This document shows, piece by piece, positions 1 through 10,957 of a stretch of DNA of 64,000 nucleotides. The translations under genes and the position numbers were made by a program. The stretch's first letter is position 1, and every line of letters starts with the position of its first letter. This stretch comes from Methylotenera versatilis 301 (GTDB taxonomy: Bacteria; Pseudomonadota; Gammaproteobacteria; Burkholderiales; Methylophilaceae): positions 1,550,001 to 1,614,000 of the forward strand of contig NC_014207.1 in the NCBI RefSeq assembly GCF_000093025.1, in the 5' to 3' direction. The notes below the pieces were generated by a model. That model ran no database searches, was not told the DNA's origin, and saw only the letters and a program-made list of their open reading frames with translations.

Positions 1-69
1 TCGCTTTTTCATGCCACAACAATGAAGTATAGACAGGCTTACTTCTAATCCAATATCCACGTTCCATGA

Positions 70-1188
70 CTAACCTTTCACTCTTTCAGGATAGGTGCGG
101 ATGCGCATAGGGTCATAAAATGGCGTTTGAGCCACTCTTGCCTTGCAGGTGGATTTTTTACCGACTATTTCTACCTCAGTACCAATTGCTGAGTATTCAG
201 GTTTGATATGCATCATCGCGATGGATTGCATTAAATATTGACTGTAACTGCCGCTAGTCACTACACCAACTTCAACACCATCTTTCATGATCTTGGCGCC
301 AGCTTCAACTGCGCTTGCGCTCTGACAAACTACACCGCCTTGCTTAACGCGCTCCTGACCTTTTGACTTTAATACCGCCGCTTTGCCTGTATATTCAACT
401 GCTTTATCAAGATCAATAGCCCAGCCTAAACCTGCCTCCCAAGGCGTTGTGTCACCTTCAGGCATTTCAAATGGGAAGAACTGCAGCGCGGCTTCTACAC
501 GCGTTAACTCTAAGCAATTCCATGATGCCGGCAGGATGCCAAATGGCTTCCCAAGCTCAAGAATTTTGTCCCAAATGGTCACAATGTCTTTTGCAGTACT
601 ATAAATCTCGTAACCACGTTCAGCCGCATATCCGCCACGGCCAATAATCACGTCAATGCCAAATATCGTTGTTTTTACAAAACCAAAATAGGGCAATTCA
701 GACAATATAATGCCAACATGTGGGGTAAGAATTTCAAGAGATTTCGGGCCTTGTAATGACAGCACATGCGTATCATTATCTTTTTGAACTGTAATATTTT
801 TGCCAGCAGACAACTTACGTAGATTGTCTGGCGTTTTACCACTTCCATGAGAGACTTTAAACTCATTGGCGCCTAGACGAATAATCATAATGTCGTCACA
901 TAAAACACCAGCATCATTCACTTCTACTGCGATAATTCCATTATTGACCTTAAGCTTAGTGATATCTTTGGCAACTATCGCATTTAATACCGCCTCGGCA
1001 TCAGCGCCAGTGACATCCACAAGATTAAGTGCTGAAACATCAAATAAGCCTGCACGACTACGCACCGCAACCGTTTCTTCATTTGGGTCAGTGTGATAAC
1101 TCCAAGGAATAGCCATATCATTCCATGTGTCGCCATCTAAATTTGATCCAAGCGCCGCGTGTCTACCGTTGAGAATAGAATTTCGCAT
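70..1188 (-). CDS. GcvT-like aminomethyltransferase (T-protein family), stand-alone
   Basis: This is a 372-residue protein of the glycine-cleavage T-protein / YgfZ fold. That family binds tetrahydrofolate and transfers a C1 unit between an aminomethyl carrier and folate. Visible family features are FDVSALNLVDVTG near residue 49, the CDD at 97-99 where T-proteins carry the catalytic Asp, GGYAAERGYE at 185-194, LELTRVEAA at 226-234 and WEAGLGWAID at 250-259. The ATG start has AAGGAA just upstream. No gcvH or gcvP lies nearby. Instead it follows etfBA and tmd on the same strand, so I infer a role in taking the C1 unit released from methylated amines onto folate. A strong hairpin separates it from etfA, and a putative control element lies about 85 bp upstream, so it may have its own promoter. 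It could equally be an ordinary gcvT paralogue. Confidence 0.8.
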   Translation of the reverse strand: MRNSILNGRHAALGSNLDGDTWNDMAIPWSYHTDPNEETVAVRSRAGLFDVSALNLVDVTGADAEAVLNAIVAKDITKLKVNNGIIAVEVNDAGVLCDDIMIIRLGANEFKVSHGSGKTPDNLRKLSAGKNITVQKDNDTHVLSLQGPKSLEILTPHVGIILSELPYFGFVKTTIFGIDVIIGRGGYAAERGYEIYSTAKDIVTIWDKILELGKPFGILPASWNCLELTRVEAALQFFPFEMPEGDTTPWEAGLGWAIDLDKAVEYTGKAAVLKSKGQERVKQGGVVCQSASAVEAGAKIMKDGVEVGVVTSGSYSQYLMQSIAMMHIKPEYSAIGTEVEIVGKKSTCKARVAQTPFYDPMRIRTYPERVKG

Positions 1189-1265
1189 TATTTTCCTTAC
1201 TTAATAAGATGTAATTGTTAAGAGATTGATTACACATTATCGGAATAGAAATTCAGAGAAAATTC

Positions 1266-1297
1266 TCTTGAAGGTGTACTACTAAGGAGGTAGTAAA
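1266..1297 (-). promoter_or_regulatory. putative control element upstream of the gcvT-like gene
   Basis: Read on the coding strand, the block TAGTAGTACACCTTCAAGAG sits 78-100 bp before the ATG. Its core TACACCTTCAAGA is repeated exactly in front of the truncated haemoglobin gene (11275-11287), at nearly the same distance. It is preceded by an imperfect TACTAC/GTAGTA inverted repeat. I infer a regulator site or promoter part. No protein is assigned. Confidence 0.4.
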
Positions 1298-1323
1298 TAC
1301 AGTAGGATGGATTTAGACGAAAT

Positions 1324-1367
1324 TAAGGAAAATGGCGTGTAGCCTAGATCTTAGCCGCACGCCATTT
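1324..1367 (-). terminator. hairpin terminator after etfA
   Basis: The arms at 1330-1339 and 1358-1367 pair as a perfect 10-bp stem (AAATGGCGTG with CACGCCATTT). Read on the minus strand the stem is followed by TTCCTTAATTT. It lies 30 bp beyond the etfA stop, so it probably ends or attenuates the etf transcript before the gcvT-like gene. Confidence 0.65.
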
Positions 1368-1398
1368 GTAGAGTTTAATACTTGTAATTCTTTTGTTA

Positions 1399-2364
1399 CT
1401 AAGCAGCTAATTGACTGTTGAGTTCTTCTTCAAAATCAAAAATATCTGCAACGATACCGTACTTAGCAATAGTGAAAATTGACGCGCTTGGGTCAGTATT
1501 CACAGCAACAATAGTCGGTACATGTTTCATACCAGCCATATGCTGAATCGAACCAGAAATACCCAAAGCTACATAAAGTTTGCATGAACCAACAACCTTA
1601 CCTGACTGTCCGACTTGCCTTGATTTTGGTAACCAGCCAGCATCGGCGATAGGCCGTGAGCAACATAAAGTAGCGCCAGCTGTTTCCGCTAACTCTCTAA
1701 ACTGCTCAACGTTGGTTTCTTCGCCAATACCACGGCCGATAGACATAATAAAATCAACAGTTGTAATATCAATATCATTACCACCACCCTGCTCTACAAA
1801 GTTTTTATTTTGGCTGCGTGACTGAACAGTTGGTAAGTCAAAGCTGCTCACAGCTGGGCTGCCTGAACCTTCTAAAGGCTTAAACACGCTGGCACGAATG
1901 GTCATGACCACAATACTCTTACCTGGAAAGTCCACTTCAACGTTCACTTTTTGATTATAACCGCCACGCGTTGCGACTAAATCACTGCCTTGATATTCGA
2001 CGATGAACACGTCTGTAGCGAATCCATAACCGGCTTTACTTGCTAATGTAGCAGCATAACCAAGTGAGTCGACTGAGTGTGGTAACAAGACGACGCTAGG
2101 CTGTTTAGCCTCAATCAGCGCTGATACAGCGGCTTCATAAACATCAGGATCGAATTCTGGAACTGGGGCTGGAATAGTCAATATCTCATCTATACCACTC
2201 ACAGATAACGCTGCTGTGAATGTCTCAGCCTGACTACCGACAACCGCAACCAAAACTTTGTCATCTGCTGATTTTTTCAAACCTTGTGCCGCAGAGATAA
2301 GCTCAAAGGTGACAGGGCGCAACTCATTACGACGGTGCTCTGCAATTACCAAAATTGTACTCAT
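1399..2364 (-). CDS. etfA: electron transfer flavoprotein alpha subunit
   Basis: This 321-residue protein has the usual length of EtfA. The C-terminal FAD-binding region shows LYVALGISGSIQHMAG and VAVNTDPSASIF, which are hallmark motifs of the alpha subunit. With EtfB it forms the soluble flavoprotein that accepts electrons one at a time from trimethylamine dehydrogenase and delivers them to a membrane quinone reductase. The ATG start has AAGGAG at good distance. The gene begins 2 bp after the etfB stop, so the two are translationally coupled. The cluster with tmd and the DgcB-like Fe-S protein suggests a dedicated methylated-amine ETF rather than a general fatty-acid ETF. Confidence 0.95.
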   Translation of the reverse strand: MSTILVIAEHRRNELRPVTFELISAAQGLKKSADDKVLVAVVGSQAETFTAALSVSGIDEILTIPAPVPEFDPDVYEAAVSALIEAKQPSVVLLPHSVDSLGYAATLASKAGYGFATDVFIVEYQGSDLVATRGGYNQKVNVEVDFPGKSIVVMTIRASVFKPLEGSGSPAVSSFDLPTVQSRSQNKNFVEQGGGNDIDITTVDFIMSIGRGIGEETNVEQFRELAETAGATLCCSRPIADAGWLPKSRQVGQSGKVVGSCKLYVALGISGSIQHMAGMKHVPTIVAVNTDPSASIFTIAKYGIVADIFDFEEELNSQLAA

Positions 2365-2366
2365 GC

Positions 2367-3161
2367 TTAAACTCCTTTAAATTCGTTCATAATTTGAATC
2401 AACTTAGCCGCTTGCTCAGCTATCGTGCCTTCAATCATTTCTGCACGGCCTTTAGCTGGAATATACATGCGACGAACGTGTGACATTGAGTTACCAGCCC
2501 CGACATCTGAGCCTGATAAGCCTATATCAGCCAAAGTAACTTCCTCGATAGGTTTAGCAGCCGCTTGTTTGATACCGCGCAATGAGGCATATCTAGGCTT
2601 GTTAATACCTAGCTGTATGGTTAATACTGCTGGGCAATTAATCTCAACTTCTTGCAACAAGCCACCTTCTAATTCGCGACGAATCACGGCACTTTTGTTA
2701 CCCGGTTGATACTGCAAATCAGCTACCACTGCAGCATGTGGCCAATTGAGATAAGCTGCTGTTGAAATGCCTGTTGAGGCATAAGCTTGGTCAGATGACT
2801 GCACGCCAGCAAATATCATGTCTGGCGCTTCTTTCTTAGCAATGGCAGCAAGAATACGGCCAATGGCAATCGAATCAGAACCTTCAATACTGTCATCCCA
2901 AACTCTGATGGCACGGTCAGCGCCTTTAGCTAAACATTTACGCAGACTCTCATCAACGCGATCTGGTCCTACGGAAACTACCACCACTTCGACTTCTGTC
3001 GTGCCAGCTTCTTTGATTTTCATGGCTTCTTCAAGTGAAAAGTCATCCCACTCGTTTAAGTCATACAAAAGAAAATCTTCATCAACATCTTTTTCATCCG
3101 CGCGGATTTCAAAATCTTCATCTAATGCCGCAACTTGTTTTACCGCAACTAAAATTTTCAT
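2367..3161 (-). CDS. etfB: electron transfer flavoprotein beta subunit
   Basis: This 264-residue EtfB carries the AMP-binding region and the recognition-loop segment typical of the family, including VVSVGPDRVDESLRKCLAKG and AGVQSSDQAYASTGI. From memory it is close to the EtfB of Methylophilus methylotrophus W3A1, the physiological acceptor of trimethylamine dehydrogenase, for example in YDLNEWDDFSLEEAMKIKE and GINKPRYASLRGIKQAA. The ATG has AAGGAGAAG upstream. The gene lies 25 bp after the LRV-repeat gene and directly before etfA, within an apparent operon that starts at the Fe-S oxidoreductase. Confidence 0.95.
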   Translation of the reverse strand: MKILVAVKQVAALDEDFEIRADEKDVDEDFLLYDLNEWDDFSLEEAMKIKEAGTTEVEVVVVSVGPDRVDESLRKCLAKGADRAIRVWDDSIEGSDSIAIGRILAAIAKKEAPDMIFAGVQSSDQAYASTGISTAAYLNWPHAAVVADLQYQPGNKSAVIRRELEGGLLQEVEINCPAVLTIQLGINKPRYASLRGIKQAAAKPIEEVTLADIGLSGSDVGAGNSMSHVRRMYIPAKGRAEMIEGTIAEQAAKLIQIMNEFKGV

Positions 3162-3186
3162 GCTTCTCTTCTCCTTGAAACTTATA

Positions 3187-4617
3187 TCAATAACTGCTTT
3201 TTATAAAACTATTCGCAAAATATCTAAATGCGGTAAATCTGACCTGAAAATCTGGATCGAAACACAAATGCCATTTATCTTTATCTTTCAACTTAGTGTT
3301 AGCAACTAGCATTAACCGATGTAAATAATAGGCATCCTCTAACAATGGTAGTAAAGTCAACCGCTTAGCACTCTGGTTTAAAATCACGCCACGCCTTACA
3401 TCCGCTTCTGTAGAAGCGGTTAACTTCTTCAACAACTTCTGCGGCGTATTGGGGTTATTCGCCACACCACTCAACACATCTACCGCTGTATCTTCCGCAA
3501 GCTCTACCAACAACTGCTTGGGAGCTCTGCGCTGATAGGCAACTGCAGAACGTACCCAATAATCCTCATCTTGAGCTAATACTCGTAACAACTTGACTGA
3601 GCATTTAGCGTTTCTTGCCACGCCCCTTCGCACATCCGCTTGCAGGTCTTGAGACAACTTAGCCAATACTCTGTATGGAACAATCGAATTACGTGCTAAC
3701 TTCTGCCTGACCCATACATCCGGGTCATTTATTAAGCTGTTAATACTATGTGCTGTTAAATCACTTCTTGATGCAACAGCACGCCTGACCACATCACTAT
3801 CATCAGTTGCTAAGGACTTAATCACATCCTTCGATGCTGACAAATTTGAAGCCACCGAACATCGCACCGATTTATCCTGATGTAAGCTCAAGCGACTGAT
3901 TACCTCATTACTTAAGCGCCTATCCGCCGCTAATTGCCGTTGAATCAAGACACTTTCTTCTTGCACTGCTTGATCTATCAGTCGCTGCGAACAATTGGTA
4001 TGACCAATCACCGCAGCTTTTACATACACATCACCTTTGTCATACAACTGCTCAAGCAACTGAGGAGAGGTAGATGGATGCTCACTTATATTTTTTTGCA
4101 ATGCCTCTAGTATCGAACTCGACTCAAAGCGACTTAGCAACATACTTAGCACTTCACTGTTTGCCGCCAAGTTTTTACTCACGGCTAACAAACTTGCTTC
4201 ATCACTTTCAAACTGCGCAATACTCTTCAAAACAGCCAGTGATGCATGCCGATGTTGTGCAACTAAAACAGTTAAACCTGAACCACTTTTACTGCTTAGT
4301 CTTTTACTACCTAGACTTTCAGCAACATAAAGCTTAGATATCGCTTGAGCTGGCGTATTCTGGTTCTTGTCTAATCTAACAACTATCGCCTCGTCTGAAG
4401 CGCCACAAAGCGCTTCTAACACTGATGCTGGCGTGTGCTCCCATCTAGCTAGTGCCAAGGCATCTCGACGTTTACTAAACATGATCTCTTCCAACTTGCG
4501 CCTAACTTTTCCTGCTGCAATCACATGAACAGCAGAGGCACTGTATGGATCTCCAAGATTCAATGCTAAACTCACTAATGCTGCAGCACTTCCAGAAAGT
4601 TGTATGTCAAGCTTCAT
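3187..4617 (-). CDS. LRV / HEAT-like repeat protein within the etf operon
   Basis: This 476-residue protein is made mostly of roughly 24-residue alpha-helical repeats of the form D..VR..VA.N...P...L..L, for example DSDVVRRAVASRSDLT, DPDVWVRQKLARNSIV and QADVRRGVARNAKCS. This resembles leucine-rich-repeat-variant (LRV) and HEAT solenoids. An LRV protein known from Azotobacter vinelandii carries an Fe-S cluster, but I see no comparable N-terminal four-cysteine motif here. No signal peptide is evident. The start lies one base after the stop of the Fe-S oxidoreductase and the gene precedes etfB, so it is tightly co-transcribed with electron-transfer genes. The position suggests an assembly, scaffold or regulatory partner for ETF or its oxidoreductase. 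The function is unknown. Confidence 0.75.
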   Translation of the reverse strand: MKLDIQLSGSAAALVSLALNLGDPYSASAVHVIAAGKVRRKLEEIMFSKRRDALALARWEHTPASVLEALCGASDEAIVVRLDKNQNTPAQAISKLYVAESLGSKRLSSKSGSGLTVLVAQHRHASLAVLKSIAQFESDEASLLAVSKNLAANSEVLSMLLSRFESSSILEALQKNISEHPSTSPQLLEQLYDKGDVYVKAAVIGHTNCSQRLIDQAVQEESVLIQRQLAADRRLSNEVISRLSLHQDKSVRCSVASNLSASKDVIKSLATDDSDVVRRAVASRSDLTAHSINSLINDPDVWVRQKLARNSIVPYRVLAKLSQDLQADVRRGVARNAKCSVKLLRVLAQDEDYWVRSAVAYQRRAPKQLLVELAEDTAVDVLSGVANNPNTPQKLLKKLTASTEADVRRGVILNQSAKRLTLLPLLEDAYYLHRLMLVANTKLKDKDKWHLCFDPDFQVRFTAFRYFANSFIKSSY

Positions 4618-4618
4618 C

Positions 4619-6745
4619 TCAAGCTGTCACAGCACTATCTTCCCAAACTTCATACTCAATACACTCGTCAATTAGCTCAATCAGTTCACGCACCACAAAC
4701 TGTCCTTCGAAGCCTGATGTTTTAAGTGCATCCTCAAACATCGTGAGATCTTTCGGGCATGACACCACAAACACCTGCAAACCTTCGATTTGTCCAGCTT
4801 CTTTCATACGATTAGCTGAAGGTTTTTCAATACCGACTGGATCAGGAATCCAGATGCGACCACCACCAGCACCACAGCAGAATGAGTTGTCACGGTTACG
4901 TCCCATTTCAACTAATTCACAGCCCAATAATTTAATCACTTCACGAGGTGCATCAAAGCCTTTGTTATAGCGGCCTAAGTGGCATGGGTCATGAAAAGTG
5001 ACGCGGTAATCAAGCTTTTTCTTGAGCTTGACTTGACCAGTTTCAATGAGGCGTTTCACCAAAGTTGTATAGTGTTCAATTTCAAACTTCCCACCAAAAT
5101 CTGGATACTCATTGCGGATCGTATTGAACGAATGTGGATCCGTTGTCACGATAGAGGCAAAGTCACAAGATTGCAGCGTGCCGATATTGGACGAAGCCAG
5201 CAGTTCATATAATCCTTCCTCACCAACACGACGCACATCGTTACCAGCATTCAATTCAGACTCAAAAAGTAAGCCGAAATTAACCCCTGCGTGATGCATT
5301 AGTTTGGCGAACGACTGCGTGACCTTTTGGTTGCGAGGATCAAAAGACGCGTAGTCTCCAACAAACCACAACACATCGACTGGTTCTGCACGTGCATCTT
5401 TAATTTCAAATGGAAGCTCTTTAGTCCAATTCGCTCTCTTACGTTTAGATTCACCAAATGAGTTACCGGTTTTATGGATGGTTTGCAGTGTTTTTTCTAG
5501 TAAAGGCTCCATTTCACCAGCTTCAACAAGATTGCGTCGCATCTGTACGATAATTGGCACATGTTCCACTGCTACTGGACAAATCTCCACACAAGCCAAG
5601 CAAGTGCGGCAAGACCAGAGCGTTTCCATAAACACTTGCCCTACATCTTTACCGTGAATATCCAGCTCTGCTTCTTTAGGCAGCTCTTTAGCGCTCAATG
5701 CATGATTGGCAAACTCACGTAAAGAAAGAATCACATCTCTTGGCGACAATGGCGCGCCAACGGCATTAGCCGGACAGGCTTCTTGGCATCTGCCACATTT
5801 AGTACATGCATCAAGATGCAATAAGTTTTTCCAAGTCAGGTCAGTAATCGTCTTATAACCAGCCGTTTTCTGGTCGTCTGGTACTTTAGGCAATCTTCTA
5901 CCCGCTAGTGGATCTTTGAACATCAAAGACGCCGCAGCGGTGAAAATATGTTTGATTTTTGTGTACGGAATACAGGCAATAAATGTCAGTGAAAGTAATC
6001 CGTGAAACCACCATAAGTATGGGCGGAATGCGCCAGCGCTTTCAGATGTCATGCCTAGTGCCTGCATGATGTGCGCAAGCAAAGCGCCCACTGGCGACCA
6101 CATACGATAATCCCAAACCGCTGGACGATCATTGAGCCAAACTAAACGTGTGGCTTCTAAAATAAAGCCCGTGATGCCTATTAGGATGAATGACCAGAGA
6201 AATGCCCAATCTTCGCGGCGATATTGGCTGCGATCAAAGTCGGGATCACCTTCTTGTCTATCCACTCTTTTGTAATCAAGCTTAGGTAAGTGGAGCCATT
6301 TACGTCTATACATCATATAGATAAGGCCAACAATTAAACCTAGACCAGCCAAATCCAGCACTAGTGAGAATAATAAGTAAAAGTTACCGTACCAAAACTT
6401 AATGCCAAACAGTGGCTCCAGAATGTCATATTCCAGCGTAATGGTAGATGTGCCTATAAACAACAATACGAAGCCCAAGAATATTAGGCCATGTGCACGC
6501 CCTGCGCTTTTGTCACGTCGCACCAAGGTACGATGTGTCGCCATCGTTTTAACCATCTCAACAAAACGTTTAAACAGATCACTCCATGAACCATCTGGTT
6601 TGCCACGGCGATATTTACGAATCTGAACATAGACACCGTAGATGAAAACTGCAATCGCCAAATAACCTATGGCATAGAATAAATGTATCGCCTGTGGCTG
6701 GAAGTTCTCAAACAGCACTCGGGTGATTTCTTTAGAATTATCCAT
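4619..6745 (-). CDS. membrane (Fe-S) oxidoreductase, DgcB/HdrD-like, probable ETF:quinone reductase
   Basis: This 708-residue protein has about five N-terminal membrane helices (roughly residues 20-41, 83-104, 121-146, 181-200, 244-262; NarI-like). Two 4Fe-4S motifs follow, with Cys 314/317/320/324 and Cys 379/382/385/389. The C-terminal CCG-type region holds HDPCHLGR (585-592) and FCCGAGGG (622-629). This architecture matches DgcB-type Fe-S proteins that accompany etfBA in dimethylglycine catabolism, where they are thought to move electrons from ETF to the quinone pool. Here the gene heads the set Fe-S protein, LRV protein, etfB, etfA just downstream of tmd, so I infer it links trimethylamine oxidation to respiration. 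No haem ligands were checked. Confidence 0.85.
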   Translation of the reverse strand: MDNSKEITRVLFENFQPQAIHLFYAIGYLAIAVFIYGVYVQIRKYRRGKPDGSWSDLFKRFVEMVKTMATHRTLVRRDKSAGRAHGLIFLGFVLLFIGTSTITLEYDILEPLFGIKFWYGNFYLLFSLVLDLAGLGLIVGLIYMMYRRKWLHLPKLDYKRVDRQEGDPDFDRSQYRREDWAFLWSFILIGITGFILEATRLVWLNDRPAVWDYRMWSPVGALLAHIMQALGMTSESAGAFRPYLWWFHGLLSLTFIACIPYTKIKHIFTAAASLMFKDPLAGRRLPKVPDDQKTAGYKTITDLTWKNLLHLDACTKCGRCQEACPANAVGAPLSPRDVILSLREFANHALSAKELPKEAELDIHGKDVGQVFMETLWSCRTCLACVEICPVAVEHVPIIVQMRRNLVEAGEMEPLLEKTLQTIHKTGNSFGESKRKRANWTKELPFEIKDARAEPVDVLWFVGDYASFDPRNQKVTQSFAKLMHHAGVNFGLLFESELNAGNDVRRVGEEGLYELLASSNIGTLQSCDFASIVTTDPHSFNTIRNEYPDFGGKFEIEHYTTLVKRLIETGQVKLKKKLDYRVTFHDPCHLGRYNKGFDAPREVIKLLGCELVEMGRNRDNSFCCGAGGGRIWIPDPVGIEKPSANRMKEAGQIEGLQVFVVSCPKDLTMFEDALKTSGFEGQFVVRELIELIDECIEYEVWEDSAVTA

Positions 6746-6828
6746 TTAGCTCCGCCTATTGATGGGTATTAAGTATTGTTATTTTTAGAATTTGTATTTT
6801 TTTGAATGAATGTATTTAAAAGGGTTTA

Positions 6829-6864
6829 ATCAAGCTCGCCGTAAGGCATTACGACGAGCTTGAT
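6829..6864 (-). terminator. strong hairpin between tmd and the Fe-S oxidoreductase gene
   Basis: The arms form a 16-bp stem with one mismatch and a four-base loop: ATCAAGCTCGCCGTAA at 6829-6844 and TTACGACGAGCTTGAT at 6849-6864. Reading on the minus strand, TAAACCCTTTTAAA follows, which is only partly T-rich. It starts 9 bp after the tmd stop and may terminate the tmd message, attenuate it, or stabilise its 3' end. Confidence 0.65.
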
Positions 6865-6873
6865 CAGTCCAAT

Positions 6874-9102
<2,229 letters not shown>

Positions 9103-9146
9103 CTATTCTCAATCTGATGCGCTATCTAAACAATTACCCTCATGGC

Positions 9147-9171
9147 TTACTACTTAGGTGTTACTCAAAAG
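9147..9171 (-). promoter_or_regulatory. putative control element upstream of tmd
   Basis: Read on the coding strand the block contains GAGTAACACCTAAGTAGTAA, centred about 90 bp before the tmd ATG. Next to it, GTTACT and AGTAAC (9160-9175) form a perfect inverted repeat with a four-base spacer. The ACACCT core is shared with the gcvT-like, haemoglobin and cupin promoters. Binding by a regulator is inferred. Confidence 0.4.
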
Positions 9172-9186
9172 TAACCTGTAATTACA

Positions 9187-9222
9187 ATAAAAAAGCGAGC
9201 GGACAATATGTCCGCTCGCTTT
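9187..9222 (-). terminator. intrinsic terminator after the APC permease
   Basis: A perfect 14-bp stem with a three-base loop (AAAGCGAGCGGACA at 9192-9205, TGTCCGCTCGCTTT at 9209-9222) is followed on the minus strand by a run of T residues. It lies 38 bp beyond the permease stop and is a textbook rho-independent terminator. Confidence 0.9.
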
Positions 9223-9259
9223 GTAGATAGCCTAATTGATTAACTGAAAATACTGTTAA

Positions 9260-10957
9260 TTACAGGCTGTGTAAGAACCACACCAATCCAATACCTGCAG
9301 CTAATGCAATGTATGGCAGTACACCAGCTCTATTGGCCACGCCATCTTCATGCTCATCTAAATGCATATCCTCCAACATCTGTTTAGGGAATACGCCTTT
9401 ATCCTGAATGTAGTGACGGTAGACGAATACAGGAAGAATCAAGGCAGCAAATAACAAGCCGACTTTCAATGTTCCAGCACCCCATACATCAGCACCTAAA
9501 CCCATGATACTCAGGTTAACGAAGCCAAGAATGCCACCTAATACCAAGAGTATTGTCGGCGCTTTATATGGCCTATCCCATTTTGGTCTGTCAATGCGAT
9601 GGATCCAGCCAGAGTTAAGGTTAAGGAAGTTAAAAATGATATAGCCTACGTTTGATGCTGCAAGAATAAACACATAATCTGACATCATCAAAAGCAGTAG
9701 ATTGAAGCAAAGATCCGTCCACATCGCTCTTGTAGGTGCGCCATGATCATTGACATGAGACAAGTACTTAGGCAACCATCCATCAACAGATGCTTGGTAT
9801 AAGGTGCGTGAAGAACCCGCCATGGAAGTCATGATAGAGAGCATTAAAGCTAATACCATCATAATCACCATCACATTAGCAACAAAAGCACCACCACCTA
9901 CAATACCTGAGAATGCTGCAGCCACACCCATACCACTGTAGATTGAAGATTCCAACATGCCATCATATACCGCTGGAGTAGTGACTACACCAGCCGCATC
10001 AACGACAGCAGGTGTCACCATATGGCCCAAACCTAAATGACTTTGGAAAGCGATTGGCACTAACGTAAATACAGCCACGCAAAGCAGACCTGAGTAGAAA
10101 ATAGCCTTAAAGGTATCTGTTTTTGGATTTTTGAATTCACGTGTATAACAAACTGCAGTTTCAAAACCGTAGGTAGACCACGCAGCGATAAACAGCCCAC
10201 CTGCCATTAGCTTCCAACCTTCTATACCCCATACGCCATCAGTCACATTACCTGCTGCGTCATGCGCTAGGGGTGCTAGTGGGAAGAAGTTAGCTTGAGA
10301 GATGTCACCTGTCATCAATGGCACTAATCCAATTAACATCAATGGAATCAATGCAATCACGCCAAGAATCATGGTTGTTTTAGCTGAACGCAAAATGCCG
10401 CCATGCTGAACAGCAAATACCGACAGCAGAACAGCCGCGCCGACAATAAACGTTGCGTTTATCCTCAGTACCAGCCCATCTTTAACCATACTCAAGTCTA
10501 ATAATGTGATCTGCCAAGTATTAATCACAGCATCTGGCGCGAATAAGGCACTCAACATATAGCCTGCTGCAAGCCCAGAACCAATGGCTAGCACCGGTGA
10601 CCAAGCAAACCAATTACACCAAACAGAAACTGGTGCAATAAACTTACTGTACTTTACCCATGCAACCGCACCATAAATTGAAGCACCACCAGACTTATGT
10701 GGAAACAAACCTGCAATTTCAGCATAAGTAAATGCTTGAATAAAACCAAAAGCGATGGAAATCGCCCAAATCATCCATGCTGGCTTGCCTACTGTTGCAG
10801 CAATCGCACCAATTGAAAACAGAACAAGTGCCGGAACGCCACTCGCCACCCAGAATGCGCCTTGCCAGCCAATCTTTCTATGTAACGTTGCATTTTGTGC
10901 TGCAACGTTTTCCGAAAGATCAGCTGATATCGCATCAACCGCAGAATTTACACTCAA
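9260..10957 (-). CDS. APC-family amino acid / amine permease
   Basis: This is a membrane protein of about 565 residues with some twelve or more hydrophobic segments. APC-superfamily features include the first helix GVPALVLFSIGAIAA, the stretch FGFIQAFTYAEIAGLFPHKS, and WSTYGFETAVCYTREFKNP in the region where APC transporters have their substrate helix. A TTG start at 10957 fits best: the sequence AGGGGA lies six bases upstream, whereas the longer frame to 11047 also begins at TTG but has no ribosome binding site and adds an implausible N-terminus. The substrate cannot be read from sequence. Its place directly upstream of tmd suggests uptake of a methylated amine or an amino acid used with it. 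It ends at its own terminator. Confidence 0.85.
   Translation of the reverse strand: MSVNSAVDAISADLSENVAAQNATLHRKIGWQGAFWVASGVPALVLFSIGAIAATVGKPAWMIWAISIAFGFIQAFTYAEIAGLFPHKSGGASIYGAVAWVKYSKFIAPVSVWCNWFAWSPVLAIGSGLAAGYMLSALFAPDAVINTWQITLLDLSMVKDGLVLRINATFIVGAAVLLSVFAVQHGGILRSAKTTMILGVIALIPLMLIGLVPLMTGDISQANFFPLAPLAHDAAGNVTDGVWGIEGWKLMAGGLFIAAWSTYGFETAVCYTREFKNPKTDTFKAIFYSGLLCVAVFTLVPIAFQSHLGLGHMVTPAVVDAAGVVTTPAVYDGMLESSIYSGMGVAAAFSGIVGGGAFVANVMVIMMVLALMLSIMTSMAGSSRTLYQASVDGWLPKYLSHVNDHGAPTRAMWTDLCFNLLLLMMSDYVFILAASNVGYIIFNFLNLNSGWIHRIDRPKWDRPYKAPTILLVLGGILGFVNLSIMGLGADVWGAGTLKVGLLFAALILPVFVYRHYIQDKGVFPKQMLEDMHLDEHEDGVANRAGVLPYIALAAGIGLVWFLHSL

Noticed and set aside
3173-3186. TTGAAACTTAT before etfB as another XRE-cupin operator
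   Set aside because: It lies in a 25-bp gap inside an operon and overlaps the ribosome binding region; a single partial match is not convincing.
2818-3309. Long plus-strand open frame over etfB
   Set aside because: It is an antisense shadow of etfB with low-complexity Ser/Arg composition and no ribosome binding site; etfB is certain.
4545-4970. Plus-strand open frame of 141 codons
   Set aside because: It overlaps the end of the Fe-S oxidoreductase and the start of the LRV gene in antisense and has no recognisable domain.
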